A stretch of 64,000 bases of DNA from NCBI GenBank assembly GCA_009780825.1, contig WQZH01000003.1:1-64000 (forward strand), read 5' to 3'. Made by a program: the position numbers and the translations under genes. Each line of letters starts with the position of its first letter. The first letter of the stretch is position 1. The DNA comes from Desulfobulbus sp. (GTDB lineage: Bacteria > Desulfobacterota > Desulfobulbia > Desulfobulbales > Desulfobulbaceae). The notes under the pieces were generated by a model. The model was not told the DNA's origin. It did not search any database and saw nothing but the letters and a program-made list of their open reading frames with translations. Shown one piece after another: positions 11,224 through 19,677 of the stretch.

Positions 11224-12438
11224 ATGAAGTCGGTCGAAGAACAGATTGCCCTGATCGAACGGGGCGCTGTGGATTTTCATTCCAAGGAGGATCTCGTCAA
11301 GAAGCTTGCCCGGTCACTGGCAACCGGGGCACCTTTGACCATCAAGGCTGGTTTTGATCCCACCGCTCCGGATCTGCATCTCGGTCATACGGTCCTCATT
11401 CAGAAAATGCGCCATTTCCAGATGCTTGGGCATCATGTCCATTTCCTCATAGGCGATTTCACTGGTCTGATCGGCGATCCCACCGGCAAGTCCGACACCC
11501 GGCCGCCGCTGACTCCCGATGACGTCAAACGCAATGCCGAGACCTACAAGCAGCAAGTGTTCAAGATCCTCGATCCAGATAAGACCACAGTGGTCTTTAA
11601 TTCAACCTGGCTGGGGCAACTCACCTCCTATGACATGATTCGCCTCGCCTCGGAACTGACCGTGGCCCGGATGCTGGAACGGGACGACTTTAAGAAACGG
11701 TTCGAGTCGAACCGGCCGATCTCTATCCATGAATTTCTTTATCCGCTGATTCAGGGCTATGATTCTGTGGCCATGAAGGCCGATGTCGAATTAGGAGGCA
11801 CCGATCAGTTGTTCAATCTGCTGATGGGGCGCGACCTCCAGCGAAGCCGGGGGCAAGAACCGCAGGTGGTGCTCACCATGCCGCTTTTGGAAGGGTTGGA
11901 TGGCGTCAACAAGATGAGCAAATCGCTTGGTAACTATATCGGCATATCTGAGCCGCCGGACAGCATCTTTGGCAAGATCATGTCGATCAGCGATGAGCTG
12001 ATGTTCCGCTATTACGAACTGCTCAGCGATCTGTCGATGGCGGAGATCACGGTTTTGCGGGAGAACATCGCCAGCGGCCAGCTCCATCCCAAATCGGTCA
12101 AGGCGCGGTTGGCAAAAGAGATGGTCGCCCGGTTTCACGACCCGGCGGCAGCGGAGGAAGCAGAGCGGACATTCGAGCAGGTGTTTGCCCGGCATGAAAC
12201 TCCTGATGAGATTGAGGAGGTGCGGCTTGTCCCGGCGGAAAACGAGATCTGGATACCCAAACTCCTGCTCGATGCCGGATTGGTGAAATCGACCTCCGAT
12301 GGGCGCCGCATGATCCAGCAGCACGCGGTGACGCTGGACGGAGCAAAAGTGGAAGACAGCAACGCAGTTATCCCAACTAAAGGAACGGTGCTCCTTAAGG
12401 TCGGTAAACGCCGTTTTTGCCGGGTTGTTTTTTCCTGA
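11224..12438 (+). CDS. tyrS: Tyrosyl-tRNA synthetase
   Basis: A 404-residue class I aminoacyl-tRNA synthetase that charges tRNA-Tyr. The HIGH-type motif is LHLGHT and the KMSKS motif is present exactly (KMSKSLGNY). The C-terminal S4-like RNA-binding domain begins near the segment [18 protein letters not shown]. The ATG at 11224 follows agggagaga. Spacing to rny is only 10 bp, so the two are probably cotranscribed. A strong terminator follows at 12465-12500. Confidence 0.96.
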   Translation: MKSVEEQIALIERGAVDFHSKEDLVKKLARSLATGAPLTIKAGFDPTAPDLHLGHTVLIQKMRHFQMLGHHVHFLIGDFTGLIGDPTGKSDTRPPLTPDDVKRNAETYKQQVFKILDPDKTTVVFNSTWLGQLTSYDMIRLASELTVARMLERDDFKKRFESNRPISIHEFLYPLIQGYDSVAMKADVELGGTDQLFNLLMGRDLQRSRGQEPQVVLTMPLLEGLDGVNKMSKSLGNYIGISEPPDSIFGKIMSISDELMFRYYELLSDLSMAEITVLRENIASGQLHPKSVKARLAKEMVARFHDPAAAEEAERTFEQVFARHETPDEIEEVRLVPAENEIWIPKLLLDAGLVKSTSDGRRMIQQHAVTLDGAKVEDSNAVIPTKGTVLLKVGKRRFCRVVFS

Positions 12439-12464
12439 ACGAGATGCCCTTCTCCCAAGGTACA

Positions 12465-12500
12465 ACGAGCGGCTCGCGTCAGCAGGCCGCTCGTATTTTT
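12465..12500 (+). terminator. Rho-independent terminator after tyrS
   Basis: Perfect 9 bp stem ACGAGCGGC (12465-12473) / GCCGCTCGT (12486-12494) with a 12-base loop, followed by attttttt on the plus strand. It ends the rny-tyrS transcript and insulates the convergent fur-like gene. Confidence 0.88.
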
Positions 12501-12525
12501 TGGTGGGAATGGTCGGGTCGCCGGT

Positions 12526-12933
12526 CTAGTGTAGGGGCTGTCGCTGACAATTGTGGCAGATACCGGTAAACTCTACGTGGTGGCCCAATATGAGGTAGGA
12601 AGAAGAATCGGCAGCCTGAACGACCAGTTCATGGGTGACCGGCACATCGATATCGTCGACTTTGCCGCACACCGAACAGCGAATGTGGTAATGGCTGCCG
12701 GTGGTGGCGTCGAAGCGTTTTTGGGTGCCACCAACCTCGATTTTGAGGATCATGCCCTGTTCAGCCATCAATTCCAGATTGCGATAGACCGTGCCCAAGC
12801 CTATATGAGGCAACCGTTTCCGGACCAGGTCATACAGTTCGCTGGCGGTGGGATGACTTTTCGCCTTCAATAATTCCTCAAAAATAATCTGACGTTGCGT
12901 TGTCAGCCGGAACGAGGATGCTGGCGCGCTCAT
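12526..12933 (-). CDS. fur: Fur-family transcriptional regulator (second copy)
   Basis: A 135-residue Fur-superfamily protein with the winged helix (GLGTVYRNLELMAEQG) and two CxxC zinc pairs (CSVC, CHNC) plus HYHIRC and HHVEF metal-site segments. It differs clearly from the katG-linked paralogue, so the two probably sense different signals. Whether this one is the iron regulator or another PerR-like or Zur-like protein cannot be settled from sequence alone. The upstream AT-rich palindrome suggests autoregulation. It diverges from the dihydrouridine synthase gene. Confidence 0.85.
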   Translation of the reverse strand: MSAPASSFRLTTQRQIIFEELLKAKSHPTASELYDLVRKRLPHIGLGTVYRNLELMAEQGMILKIEVGGTQKRFDATTGSHYHIRCSVCGKVDDIDVPVTHELVVQAADSSSYLILGHHVEFTGICHNCQRQPLH

Positions 12934-12961
12934 GGTATCCTTGTCAGTAGAAATGAGAACG

Positions 12962-12990
12962 TTGATAAATAATTATTCTTAAATAACTAC
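12962..12990 (-). promoter_or_regulatory. Candidate Fur-box upstream of the second fur gene
   Basis: An AT-rich stretch (gataaataattattcttaa) contains the perfect palindrome aataattatt at 12968-12977 between divergent fur and dus genes. It resembles the Fur/PerR box family (GATAATGATAATCATTATC-like). Binding is inferred. Confidence 0.45.
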
Positions 12991-13060
12991 CATAATCACT
13001 GAGTCGTGTCACCATGAACTTGGCGGAAAATTGTGGCAGAAAGAGGACGGACGCGGGGCA

Positions 13061-14029
13061 ATGCGCATAGGAACCCTCGATATTTGGCCGCCGCTCCTGT
13101 TGGCCCCCATGGCGGGCCTGACCCACTCGGCTCTGCGGACAACAATTCTATATTATGGCGGAGTCGGTCTGCTCAGTACGGAAATGCTGGCGGCTGGGCG
13201 GTTGCCGGCAGAACGGCCGGAGCATTCACCCTATCTCGTGCGCACAGCGCAAGAATCTCCCCTGTCGTACCAGCTCCTTTTGACCGGCGACAAAAACATC
13301 CCCAGGATCTTTGAGGCATTGCACCGCCTCCGGGCAGATGCCATTGATCTCAATCTCGGCTGCCCGGCGCCATCGATCCGCAGGGCTGGCGGCGGCAGCA
13401 GCCTGATGGACGATCCCGCACAGGTCAGACGGATAGTCTCGGCAGCGCGAAAACAGACCGTGCTGCCGCTTTCGGCCAAAATCCGGCTCGGGGAAACCTT
13501 AAACGAAGCAGCACTGTGCGATTTCTGCCGGATGCTCGCCGACGAAGGAATCGATATGCTGACCGTGCATGCCAGGTTGCGGGCCGAGCCTTTTGCCCGG
13601 CCGCCGAGATGGGAGTGGGTGGCAAAGGTGAAGCAATGGGTGGATATTCCCGTGATTGCCAACGGCTCGATTGATTCGGCGGATAGCGCCCGGGCTTGCC
13701 TGCGGGCCAGTGGATCCGACGGGTTGATGCTCGGCAGGGCTGCGGCCCGGATGCCGTGGATTTTCGCCACCATTGCCCGCCAGGTCTACGGGATGGATAT
13801 CCCAGAGCCTGATATCCGGTTGCCGCAGCTGTATGAGACGTTCATGGGGGCATTGATTGAACGGTTCCGGCCCGAACGGCGGCTGGGGCGGCTCAAGGAG
13901 TTCACCCACTATTTTGCCACGAACTATTTTTTTGGCCATCACCTGGCGGCCAAGGTCCAGGCGAGCGGATCCATCGAAGAGGCGTGGCGTCACGCCGCTG
14001 CTTTTTTCGCGGCCAACGAGCCTGTGTAG
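13061..14029 (+). CDS. tRNA-dihydrouridine synthase (Dus family)
   Basis: A 322-residue FMN-dependent TIM-barrel enzyme that reduces uridines in tRNA D-loops. The N-terminal APMAGLTH motif, the catalytic cysteine in LNLGCPAPSIRR, the lysine in LSAKIRLG, the His in TVHAR and the phosphate-binding ANGSI and GLMLGRAAA segments all match Dus. Which uridine it modifies (DusA, B or C type) is not clear. The ATG at 13061 is preferred because it places the barrel strand at the expected distance; an upstream ATG at 13031 is possible. It is convergent with the radical SAM gene. Confidence 0.9.
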   Translation: MRIGTLDIWPPLLLAPMAGLTHSALRTTILYYGGVGLLSTEMLAAGRLPAERPEHSPYLVRTAQESPLSYQLLLTGDKNIPRIFEALHRLRADAIDLNLGCPAPSIRRAGGGSSLMDDPAQVRRIVSAARKQTVLPLSAKIRLGETLNEAALCDFCRMLADEGIDMLTVHARLRAEPFARPPRWEWVAKVKQWVDIPVIANGSIDSADSARACLRASGSDGLMLGRAAARMPWIFATIARQVYGMDIPEPDIRLPQLYETFMGALIERFRPERRLGRLKEFTHYFATNYFFGHHLAAKVQASGSIEEAWRHAAAFFAANEPV

Positions 14030-14059
14030 ATGGCGCGAAGCTGATCATCCTTTTCGGTG

Positions 14060-15352
14060 TCACCGCAGAGGCGGGTTGTAATAGCCAAATCGCAGGGCTG
14101 GAAATTTTTTCTTGAGCTGCCGCACCCAATTTCTGATTCCCAAAGGTGTCGCGCCTTCCCTGTACCCGATTACCCGCAGATAGTATTCCGGGTCCATGTT
14201 CAGGTTGCGCAATTGAATATAATCCGGGCGGTATTCGGCGATCAGCGCCGACAGCGCGGCGAATTCATCCGGATCGTCGGTGCAGCCGGGCAGGATGAAA
14301 TAGTTGAGGGAAACGTGGCGGCCATAACGTTTCATCACCGCGATCGACCGGCACACATCGGTCAGATCAAACCCTTTGGGGCGGTAATAAAGCCGGTGGT
14401 GTTCGGCTTGGGCGCTGTTCAAGGAAATACGGATTGAGTCCAGCCCGGCAAGGGCAAGTTGCTCAACCGCATCGGGCAGGCTGCCGTTGGTGTTGAGATT
14501 GATGGTGCCTCGGTCGGTTCGTGCACGGATGAGACCGATGCTCTTTTCGATCAATCTGGACTGCAGCAGTGGCTCTCCCTCGCATCCCTGGCCGAAACTG
14601 ACCACGGCCCGGGGAGCGGCCTCAAGATGAGGCACAGCCACCTCGGCGATCTCCCGCGCCGTGGGGACGAAGACGATGCGATCTTGGGTCGAGGGGCAAC
14701 ATCCAGAGGGCTGCAGGGATATGCAGCCGGCGCAGGCGGCGTTACAGGACGGAGAACAGGGTAGAGGCGCTTCCCAGCGTCCGAGGAAATAGTTGCGGGC
14801 GGCGGGACAACCGTAGGTGAGACAACATGTGCCAAGATGTTGGATCAGGCGGTTGTTTTTGTTTTGGTTGAGATGCTTGCGCGTGCGTCGATTGAGAAGG
14901 CGCTGGTTGAGTTGATCGGCATCCTGGCGGCAATCGTCGTCGCTGCGAAATCCAGCCACCCAGAATTTGCCGTCAGCCCAGCCGACCGCCGTGTAGGCGA
15001 AAAGCGGCAGGATGGGAACATCGGTCCCCTCGGTCTGGTAGGCCGCTGAAAAGATGGCGGTGTGGGCAGGAGCCATGAAGGCTGCCACTGCTTGGATGGG
15101 CTTGCCGGGTTGATACGGGTCCGTATTGAGGAGAGCTGGCGTTTGGCTTCCCGGCTCAATGCCGATGGGCAAGCGGCCCGGCAAAGCAAACAGTTCGCTG
15201 CCCGGCGGCAGTTCAATCAGATCTTCCGGTTCGGGTGCGCTGATCCGGCCGGCAGCGCTCCCGGCCATGGACAAGCCAGCGTAATCAAGAATTTCTCCCG
15301 TGCTGGTGGCAAAAAGCAGGGAGGGCGTGGTTGCAGGGTGAGCACCCGTCAT
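14060..15352 (-). CDS. Radical SAM protein of unknown function
   Basis: A 430-residue protein with a canonical radical SAM cluster motif CNAACAGC (C-x3-C-x2-C, around residue 205) inside a cysteine-rich stretch CSPSCNAACAGC...GCCPS, preceded by another pair of cysteines (GTCCLTYGCP). The segment VSFGQGCEGEPLL matches the SAM-binding GGE-like strand and TINLNTNGS the following strand. The N-terminal ~170 residues are unlike common radical SAM enzymes. The final part (LPGCTDDPDE, NYFILPG) resembles MoaA-like or NirJ-like barrels. It lies 15 bp after the 139-residue unknown gene and is probably cotranscribed with it. The substrate is not recognised; extra cysteines suggest a possible auxiliary cluster. 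Confidence 0.8.
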   Translation of the reverse strand: MTGAHPATTPSLLFATSTGEILDYAGLSMAGSAAGRISAPEPEDLIELPPGSELFALPGRLPIGIEPGSQTPALLNTDPYQPGKPIQAVAAFMAPAHTAIFSAAYQTEGTDVPILPLFAYTAVGWADGKFWVAGFRSDDDCRQDADQLNQRLLNRRTRKHLNQNKNNRLIQHLGTCCLTYGCPAARNYFLGRWEAPLPCSPSCNAACAGCISLQPSGCCPSTQDRIVFVPTAREIAEVAVPHLEAAPRAVVSFGQGCEGEPLLQSRLIEKSIGLIRARTDRGTINLNTNGSLPDAVEQLALAGLDSIRISLNSAQAEHHRLYYRPKGFDLTDVCRSIAVMKRYGRHVSLNYFILPGCTDDPDEFAALSALIAEYRPDYIQLRNLNMDPEYYLRVIGYREGATPLGIRNWVRQLKKKFPALRFGYYNPPLR

Positions 15353-15367
15353 GGCGACGCATGATGG

Positions 15368-15787
15368 CTATGGCCGAATGCGTGCAAGTACCGAATCCAC
15401 GGCACGATAAATTTCCAAATCGTCGCCGAAAACATCTTGGATGTTGGGGTGTTCGATCAGATCTTCAACGATGTACTGGGTCAGATAGAGACTGATGACA
15501 TTGGGGTCCGGGGCGAGGTTTCTGATCGGAGCGATCTTGAACTGCATGTCGAACTCTTCCATATCGCCCAACTGTTGCAGTTGCCGGGCCATGACTTCCT
15601 GGATGGCGTGAACGGAATTGGTCTCGATGATATGCAGATCCAGCAGACGCTGCACCAGGGAAACGGCCAATTCAGCAGCCATTTCCCGGGATTTTTTGAA
15701 CATGAAGTGGCGCTCCCGTTCCCTTTTCCGGTCAATGGCATCAATGGTTTTATTGGTGGAATTGCTGGGGTTGATGTGTCGAGCCAT
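15368..15787 (-). CDS. Conserved-looking protein of unknown function (139 aa)
   Basis: No family recognised. The protein is acidic and predicted mostly helical: a charged N-terminus (DRKRERERHFMFKKSREMAAE), a helix-rich middle (AVSLVQRLLDLHIIET, AIQEVMARQLQQLG) and a C-terminus ending LEIYRAVDSVLARI. There is no signal peptide, membrane segment or cysteine. It sits 15 bp upstream of the radical SAM gene in the same direction, so it may be a partner or unrelated passenger. The start ATG at 15787 is preceded by caaggaga, a good ribosome site. Confidence 0.7.
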   Translation of the reverse strand: MARHINPSNSTNKTIDAIDRKRERERHFMFKKSREMAAELAVSLVQRLLDLHIIETNSVHAIQEVMARQLQQLGDMEEFDMQFKIAPIRNLAPDPNVISLYLTQYIVEDLIEHPNIQDVFGDDLEIYRAVDSVLARIRP

Positions 15788-16066
15788 GCGTTCTCCTTGG
15801 GTGATCGAGCAAAAACAAATTCAAATCGGATTGAAAGGATTGTGGTGGCGGCGGTCTGCACGAATTTGCTCATTGCGTGCCCGCTGACAGACAGCAGCCT
15901 ATGCCTACTCCGTTGTTGCGGGACGAGTTCGACGAGATGCGGCTTTTTATACTGTACCTCATTGAGATACGCACTGCTTTTGTTCGGGAAAACCCTCGCG
16001 AATTCTTACAGCATACTTTTGGCGGCAAGCTGGAGCGTGAACAGAGCCTGTTGCAAGCTGGAATAA
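15788..16066. other. Intergenic region, no gene supported
   Basis: About 280 bases between glycogen phosphorylase and the 139-residue gene, both on the minus strand. An open frame on the opposite strand at 15877-16197 runs into the glgP 3' end and has no family features. No terminator with a T-run was seen for glgP. Confidence 0.5.
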
Positions 16067-18274
16067 TTATGGTATGGGCATGGCGCCCTCTTCGCTCAGA
16101 TACAGCCGGCGGAAGCGGTCGATTGATTCCTCCAAGTCCTTTGGCAGCCGGAGACCGTATTGGGCGACGTATTCGGCGGCCATGCGGTGCGTGTTGAAAA
16201 TAGGGATGTTGAGCCGGAGGTTGTTCAGCGCGCGCTTGAGGTATGATGCCGGATGATCGTAAAACGACTCGAGGATTGTGGGCAGGAGCTGATAAAAAGC
16301 TGCGGCGTCCTCGGCATACAGCAGGGCGTCGGGGGCCTCGCTCAGGTCAGCCTCTTCGATGGGGCCTTCGTATCCGAATTTCCAACCCGTTTGCCCGTCG
16401 TGATAGCCCTCGACCCACCAGCCGTCCATGATGCTGATGTTCGGCACCCCGTTCATCGCGGCCTTCATGCCGCTGGTGCCGCTCGCCTCAAGCGGCCGCT
16501 TGGGGCTGTTGAGCCAGGCGTGCACCCCGCTGACCATCAGCTTGGAGATCTGCATGTCGTAGCCGGGAATGAAGACCAGCTTCCCCAATCCCTTGCTGCG
16601 GATGTAGAGTTCTTCCTGATTGTCGAGGATCAGTTTCAGCACCGATTTGCCGGGTTCGTCGGCGGGATGGGCCTTGCCGGCAAAGAGAAAATTGACCGGC
16701 CGGTCGAGCGCGATGAGGATGTCGGAAAGGAGCCCGATATCGTCGAAGATCAGATCGGCCCGCTTGTACGTGGAGAATCTGCGGGCAAAACCGATGGTGA
16801 AGACATCCGGCTGCAGCCACTCGGTTTCGGGAAGGTTGGAAAGATGATTGGGAGGATCAATCCAGGTCTCGACCATCTGCTCCCGGTGACTCTTGAGCAT
16901 GGCATTGACGTAGTCGATCAGCAGCCGATTGTCCTTTCGCCACGCCTCCTTGAACATGGGGGCCAGAGCGGTCGCTTCCTGCTCGGTGATGGCGTCGAAG
17001 CAACTGGGGTCGGTGCGCCAGGCGCGGAGAGAGGGGAACTGGTCAAAACAGGCGGCTCGCTGTTCACTGATCCAGGTCAGGTGATGGACCCCGTTGGTGA
17101 TCGCCTTGATTTTATCGGCAAAGGCCGGGAACTGCCTCTTGGTGACATCGCGGTGCAGCCGGCTGACACCGTTGACGGCCCGGTTGATCCGCATGGCCAT
17201 GGCGGTGAAGTTGTACTCGTGGCAGCCCTCTTCGTCATGGGCGATGAGGTTGAGAATCTGCTGAAAAGCTTTGTGGCTGATCGCGGAATAGAGCTCACGG
17301 GAAAAGCGGTCATGTCCGGCCTTGACCGGCGTATGGATTGTGTACACTATCTTGTGCGCAACTCGTTCCGCCGCCGCCAGGATATCAGCGTCGGCAACCC
17401 GATCAAGGAAGGCGTCGCCGAAGGCGTCGTGCAATTCCTGGAGGATGAGGCGTAAGATAACGGTGATGCCATGCTGCTCGTTGAGGTGGATGGTGCGGGG
17501 GGTGCAACCGAGCGCCTCGAGCAACGGCAAGATGGCGGAGCCCAGCATGCGCCTCTGGTTGGCCTTGATGATGGCTGATTTGGCGTTATAGAGTTGGTGG
17601 GCAGGTTCTATGATCCATGACGGAGCATCGGGCAGGCTGTAGTCAATGAGGAATTCGGGAACGAACGAGTCGAGTTCTCCGGCGATTTCCAACTTCATCC
17701 ATACATGGGCCTTGACCATTGTGGGGTGGGGTGGAGGGCCATTGTAGAAAGGGATTTCGATGACCAGCGGCTGGTCGGGCGCCTCTGGATTGCGGAGTTG
17801 GAACAGCGTGGGGGTTGTTTCGGGAGTCCAGCGGGTAGCTTGGTCAATCTGCCCGACCTTGGAATCAACGATCTGGGAGAAATATCCTTCCCGGTAGAGC
17901 AAGCTGATCGCCAATGCCGGAACATGCATGTCGGCAAAGCTTTTCAGGGTGTCGCCGGCAAGAACTCCCAACCCGCCGCTGTAATTCGGAATCTTGCGGG
18001 GGCCATTCAGGTACTTCTGCACCAGCCTGTTGATCTGGGGATCAGCATGTTCCCTGATGCGTTCGCGTTCCAGCCAATCCTTGATGGGATGAAACACGTC
18101 GGGATCGGCGCCGATCTCCATGGAAATATAGGCGATGGAGTCGCCATCGGGCCGGGTCAGTTGCCCCCAGACCCGATCGAAGACTTGTTGCGAAACGCCA
18201 AAAAATGTTCCGAAACGGTTGGTACAGATCAATTGCTCAATGTGGGTAGGTGCGTTCGGCGAAGAAATGTTCAT
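16067..18274 (-). CDS. glgP: Alpha-glucan (glycogen) phosphorylase, GT35
   Basis: A 735-residue phosphorylase that releases glucose 1-phosphate from glycogen or maltodextrin. It belongs to the shorter bacterial/archaeal group rather than the ~810-residue E. coli type. Visible hallmarks are YISMEIG near the N-terminus, PNYSGGLGVLAGDTLKS (glucan and phosphate site), HLNEQHG, TIHTPVKAGHDRF, FAGKAHPADEPGK, and the pyridoxal-phosphate lysine in EASGTSGMKAAMNG followed by DGWWVEGY. No other glycogen gene lies nearby. The ATG at 18274 has no strong Shine-Dalgarno. Confidence 0.93.
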   Translation of the reverse strand: MNISSPNAPTHIEQLICTNRFGTFFGVSQQVFDRVWGQLTRPDGDSIAYISMEIGADPDVFHPIKDWLERERIREHADPQINRLVQKYLNGPRKIPNYSGGLGVLAGDTLKSFADMHVPALAISLLYREGYFSQIVDSKVGQIDQATRWTPETTPTLFQLRNPEAPDQPLVIEIPFYNGPPPHPTMVKAHVWMKLEIAGELDSFVPEFLIDYSLPDAPSWIIEPAHQLYNAKSAIIKANQRRMLGSAILPLLEALGCTPRTIHLNEQHGITVILRLILQELHDAFGDAFLDRVADADILAAAERVAHKIVYTIHTPVKAGHDRFSRELYSAISHKAFQQILNLIAHDEEGCHEYNFTAMAMRINRAVNGVSRLHRDVTKRQFPAFADKIKAITNGVHHLTWISEQRAACFDQFPSLRAWRTDPSCFDAITEQEATALAPMFKEAWRKDNRLLIDYVNAMLKSHREQMVETWIDPPNHLSNLPETEWLQPDVFTIGFARRFSTYKRADLIFDDIGLLSDILIALDRPVNFLFAGKAHPADEPGKSVLKLILDNQEELYIRSKGLGKLVFIPGYDMQISKLMVSGVHAWLNSPKRPLEASGTSGMKAAMNGVPNISIMDGWWVEGYHDGQTGWKFGYEGPIEEADLSEAPDALLYAEDAAAFYQLLPTILESFYDHPASYLKRALNNLRLNIPIFNTHRMAAEYVAQYGLRLPKDLEESIDRFRRLYLSEEGAMPIP

Positions 18275-18467
18275 GAAAATGATGCGTTTTTTTGTTGCAG
18301 GGGAAGACGAACAAGCTCAGTGAAGAAGAAGGGAAAGAATTTAGATAAGCCGCTGTTCTTTTGCAAGGAGATTTATTTTTTCGGGAAAAAATTGTTGTAT
18401 TTCTCTGGCGGCACAGTACATTTCTCACCTATGTATTTTTTAATTTTTCACTGTATGGGAGGGAGAG

Positions 18468-18977
18468 ATGGGCAGTAAAAAGATGTTTCATTGGGCCGCA
18501 CTGGGATTGCTGATTTTGGGCTTGGGACTGACGGGTTGCAGCAAGAAATCCGAAACTGCGGCGCAGCAGGATGCCAGAGGAGGGGCCGGGGTGACGGAAT
18601 CGCTGGAAACACCGGACTCCGGAATCATGGAAGGGAGAACTTCTGCGCCGATGGTACCGGTCTACTTTGAATTTGATAGCTCCAAGGTGACCGGCGAGCA
18701 GGTGCAGCGCATTCAAACCAATGCGGATTTTTTGAAGAAGAACCCAGATGTCAGCATCAGAATCGAGGGCAACTGTGATCCGCGCGGCACCCAGGAGTAT
18801 AACTTGGCCCTGGGGGAACGCCGGGCGCAAAGCGCCAAATCATATCTCGTGAACCTTGGGATCAAGGCAAATCGCCTGACCACGATCAGTTTTGGCGAGG
18901 AAAAATTGCTGCTCTTTGGTCATGATGAAATTTCCTATGCCCAGAATCGGCGGGACGACTTCGTTATTGTAAAATAA
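18468..18977 (+). CDS. pal: Peptidoglycan-associated lipoprotein (Pal/OmpA-like)
   Basis: A 169-residue outer-membrane lipoprotein. The signal peptide ends in a lipobox GLTGC with lipidated Cys24. A short linker leads to an OmpA-like domain (about 63-165) that begins VYFEFDSSKV and contains the peptidoglycan-binding block NCDPRGTQEYNLALGERRAQS. It anchors the outer membrane to the wall and normally partners TolB, but no tol genes are in the window. Ribosome site gggaggga lies just before the ATG. A terminator follows at 19001-19032. Confidence 0.9.
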   Translation: MGSKKMFHWAALGLLILGLGLTGCSKKSETAAQQDARGGAGVTESLETPDSGIMEGRTSAPMVPVYFEFDSSKVTGEQVQRIQTNADFLKKNPDVSIRIEGNCDPRGTQEYNLALGERRAQSAKSYLVNLGIKANRLTTISFGEEKLLLFGHDEISYAQNRRDDFVIVK

Positions 18978-19000
18978 CAGGAACAAGTGATGGATTGGTA

Positions 19001-19032
19001 ACCGGGCCAGGGGACTACTCTGCCCGGTTTTC
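19001..19032 (+). terminator. Terminator after pal
   Basis: Stem ACCGGGC (19001-19007) / GCCCGGT (19022-19028) with a 14-base loop followed by tttctc on the plus strand, 24 bases past the pal stop and before the skp gene. Confidence 0.7.
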
Positions 19033-19114
19033 TCATTTTTTGTCCGTCGGGTCTTTGGTCAAAAAGGAAGATGACGACGGAGAACGGAACTCATTTAACC
19101 AAGGAGAATTTATT

Positions 19115-19645
19115 GTGAATATCGTAAAAACTGCGGCTGGTTGTATAAGTGGTCTGTTGATTGGCGCCTTGGTACTTATTGGCGGGCAGGCACTGGCCGC
19201 GGATACTAAAGTTGCAGTCATTGACATGAGGCAGGTGCTGTCCTCCTCCCTTGCCGGTAAGAAAGCTGAAGGTATCGTCAAACAAAAGGTGGATTCGCTG
19301 CAGGAATCCCTTAAAAATGATGAAAACGACCTCATTGCCATGCAGAAGGAAGTCGAAAAAAAAGGGGCGGCGTGGAGCGATAGTGTAAAGAAGGAGAAAT
19401 CTGCAGCGTTTCAGAAAAAAGTTCAGGATTTTGAAGAAAAGAAAAGGAAGAGTCAAGATGAACTGAATAAGCTGCGAGAGCAGCAGATCAACCCTGTGCT
19501 CAAAAAAGTGGAAGAAGTGGTGGCCAAAATTGCCGCGGATAAAGGATATGCGATTGTGGTGCCGCGCAATGTTGTTCTGTATGCCACTGATGCGGTTGAC
19601 ATCTCCAACACGGTCGTCAGTGAACTGGATAAGGTGATGAAGTAG
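19115..19645 (+). CDS. skp: Periplasmic chaperone Skp/OmpH family
   Basis: A 176-residue exported protein with a signal peptide ending GGQALAA and a mature part typical of OmpH/Skp: VAVIDMRQVL start, a long charged coiled coil (about 55-125, the tentacles) and a closing beta segment KGYAIVVPRNVVLYATDAVDI. Skp traps unfolded outer-membrane proteins in the periplasm. The start is GTG at 19115, 8 bases after aaggag; the open frame extends upstream to 18995 but that part overlaps the pal terminator. It lies 32 bp before the heptose kinase. Confidence 0.88.
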   Translation: MNIVKTAAGCISGLLIGALVLIGGQALAADTKVAVIDMRQVLSSSLAGKKAEGIVKQKVDSLQESLKNDENDLIAMQKEVEKKGAAWSDSVKKEKSAAFQKKVQDFEEKKRKSQDELNKLREQQINPVLKKVEEVVAKIAADKGYAIVVPRNVVLYATDAVDISNTVVSELDKVMK

Positions 19646-19677
19646 AAAAACGCTCCGGCATGACTTGGTCTGGCATC

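Noticed and set aside
15877..16197. Plus-strand open frame between the 139-residue gene and glgP
   Set aside because: Runs into the 3' end of glgP in antisense, no conserved features; probably chance.
16253..17455. 400-residue open frame opposite glgP
   Set aside because: Exactly antisense to a well-conserved phosphorylase; GC-rich codon bias leaves long antisense frames open. No family features.
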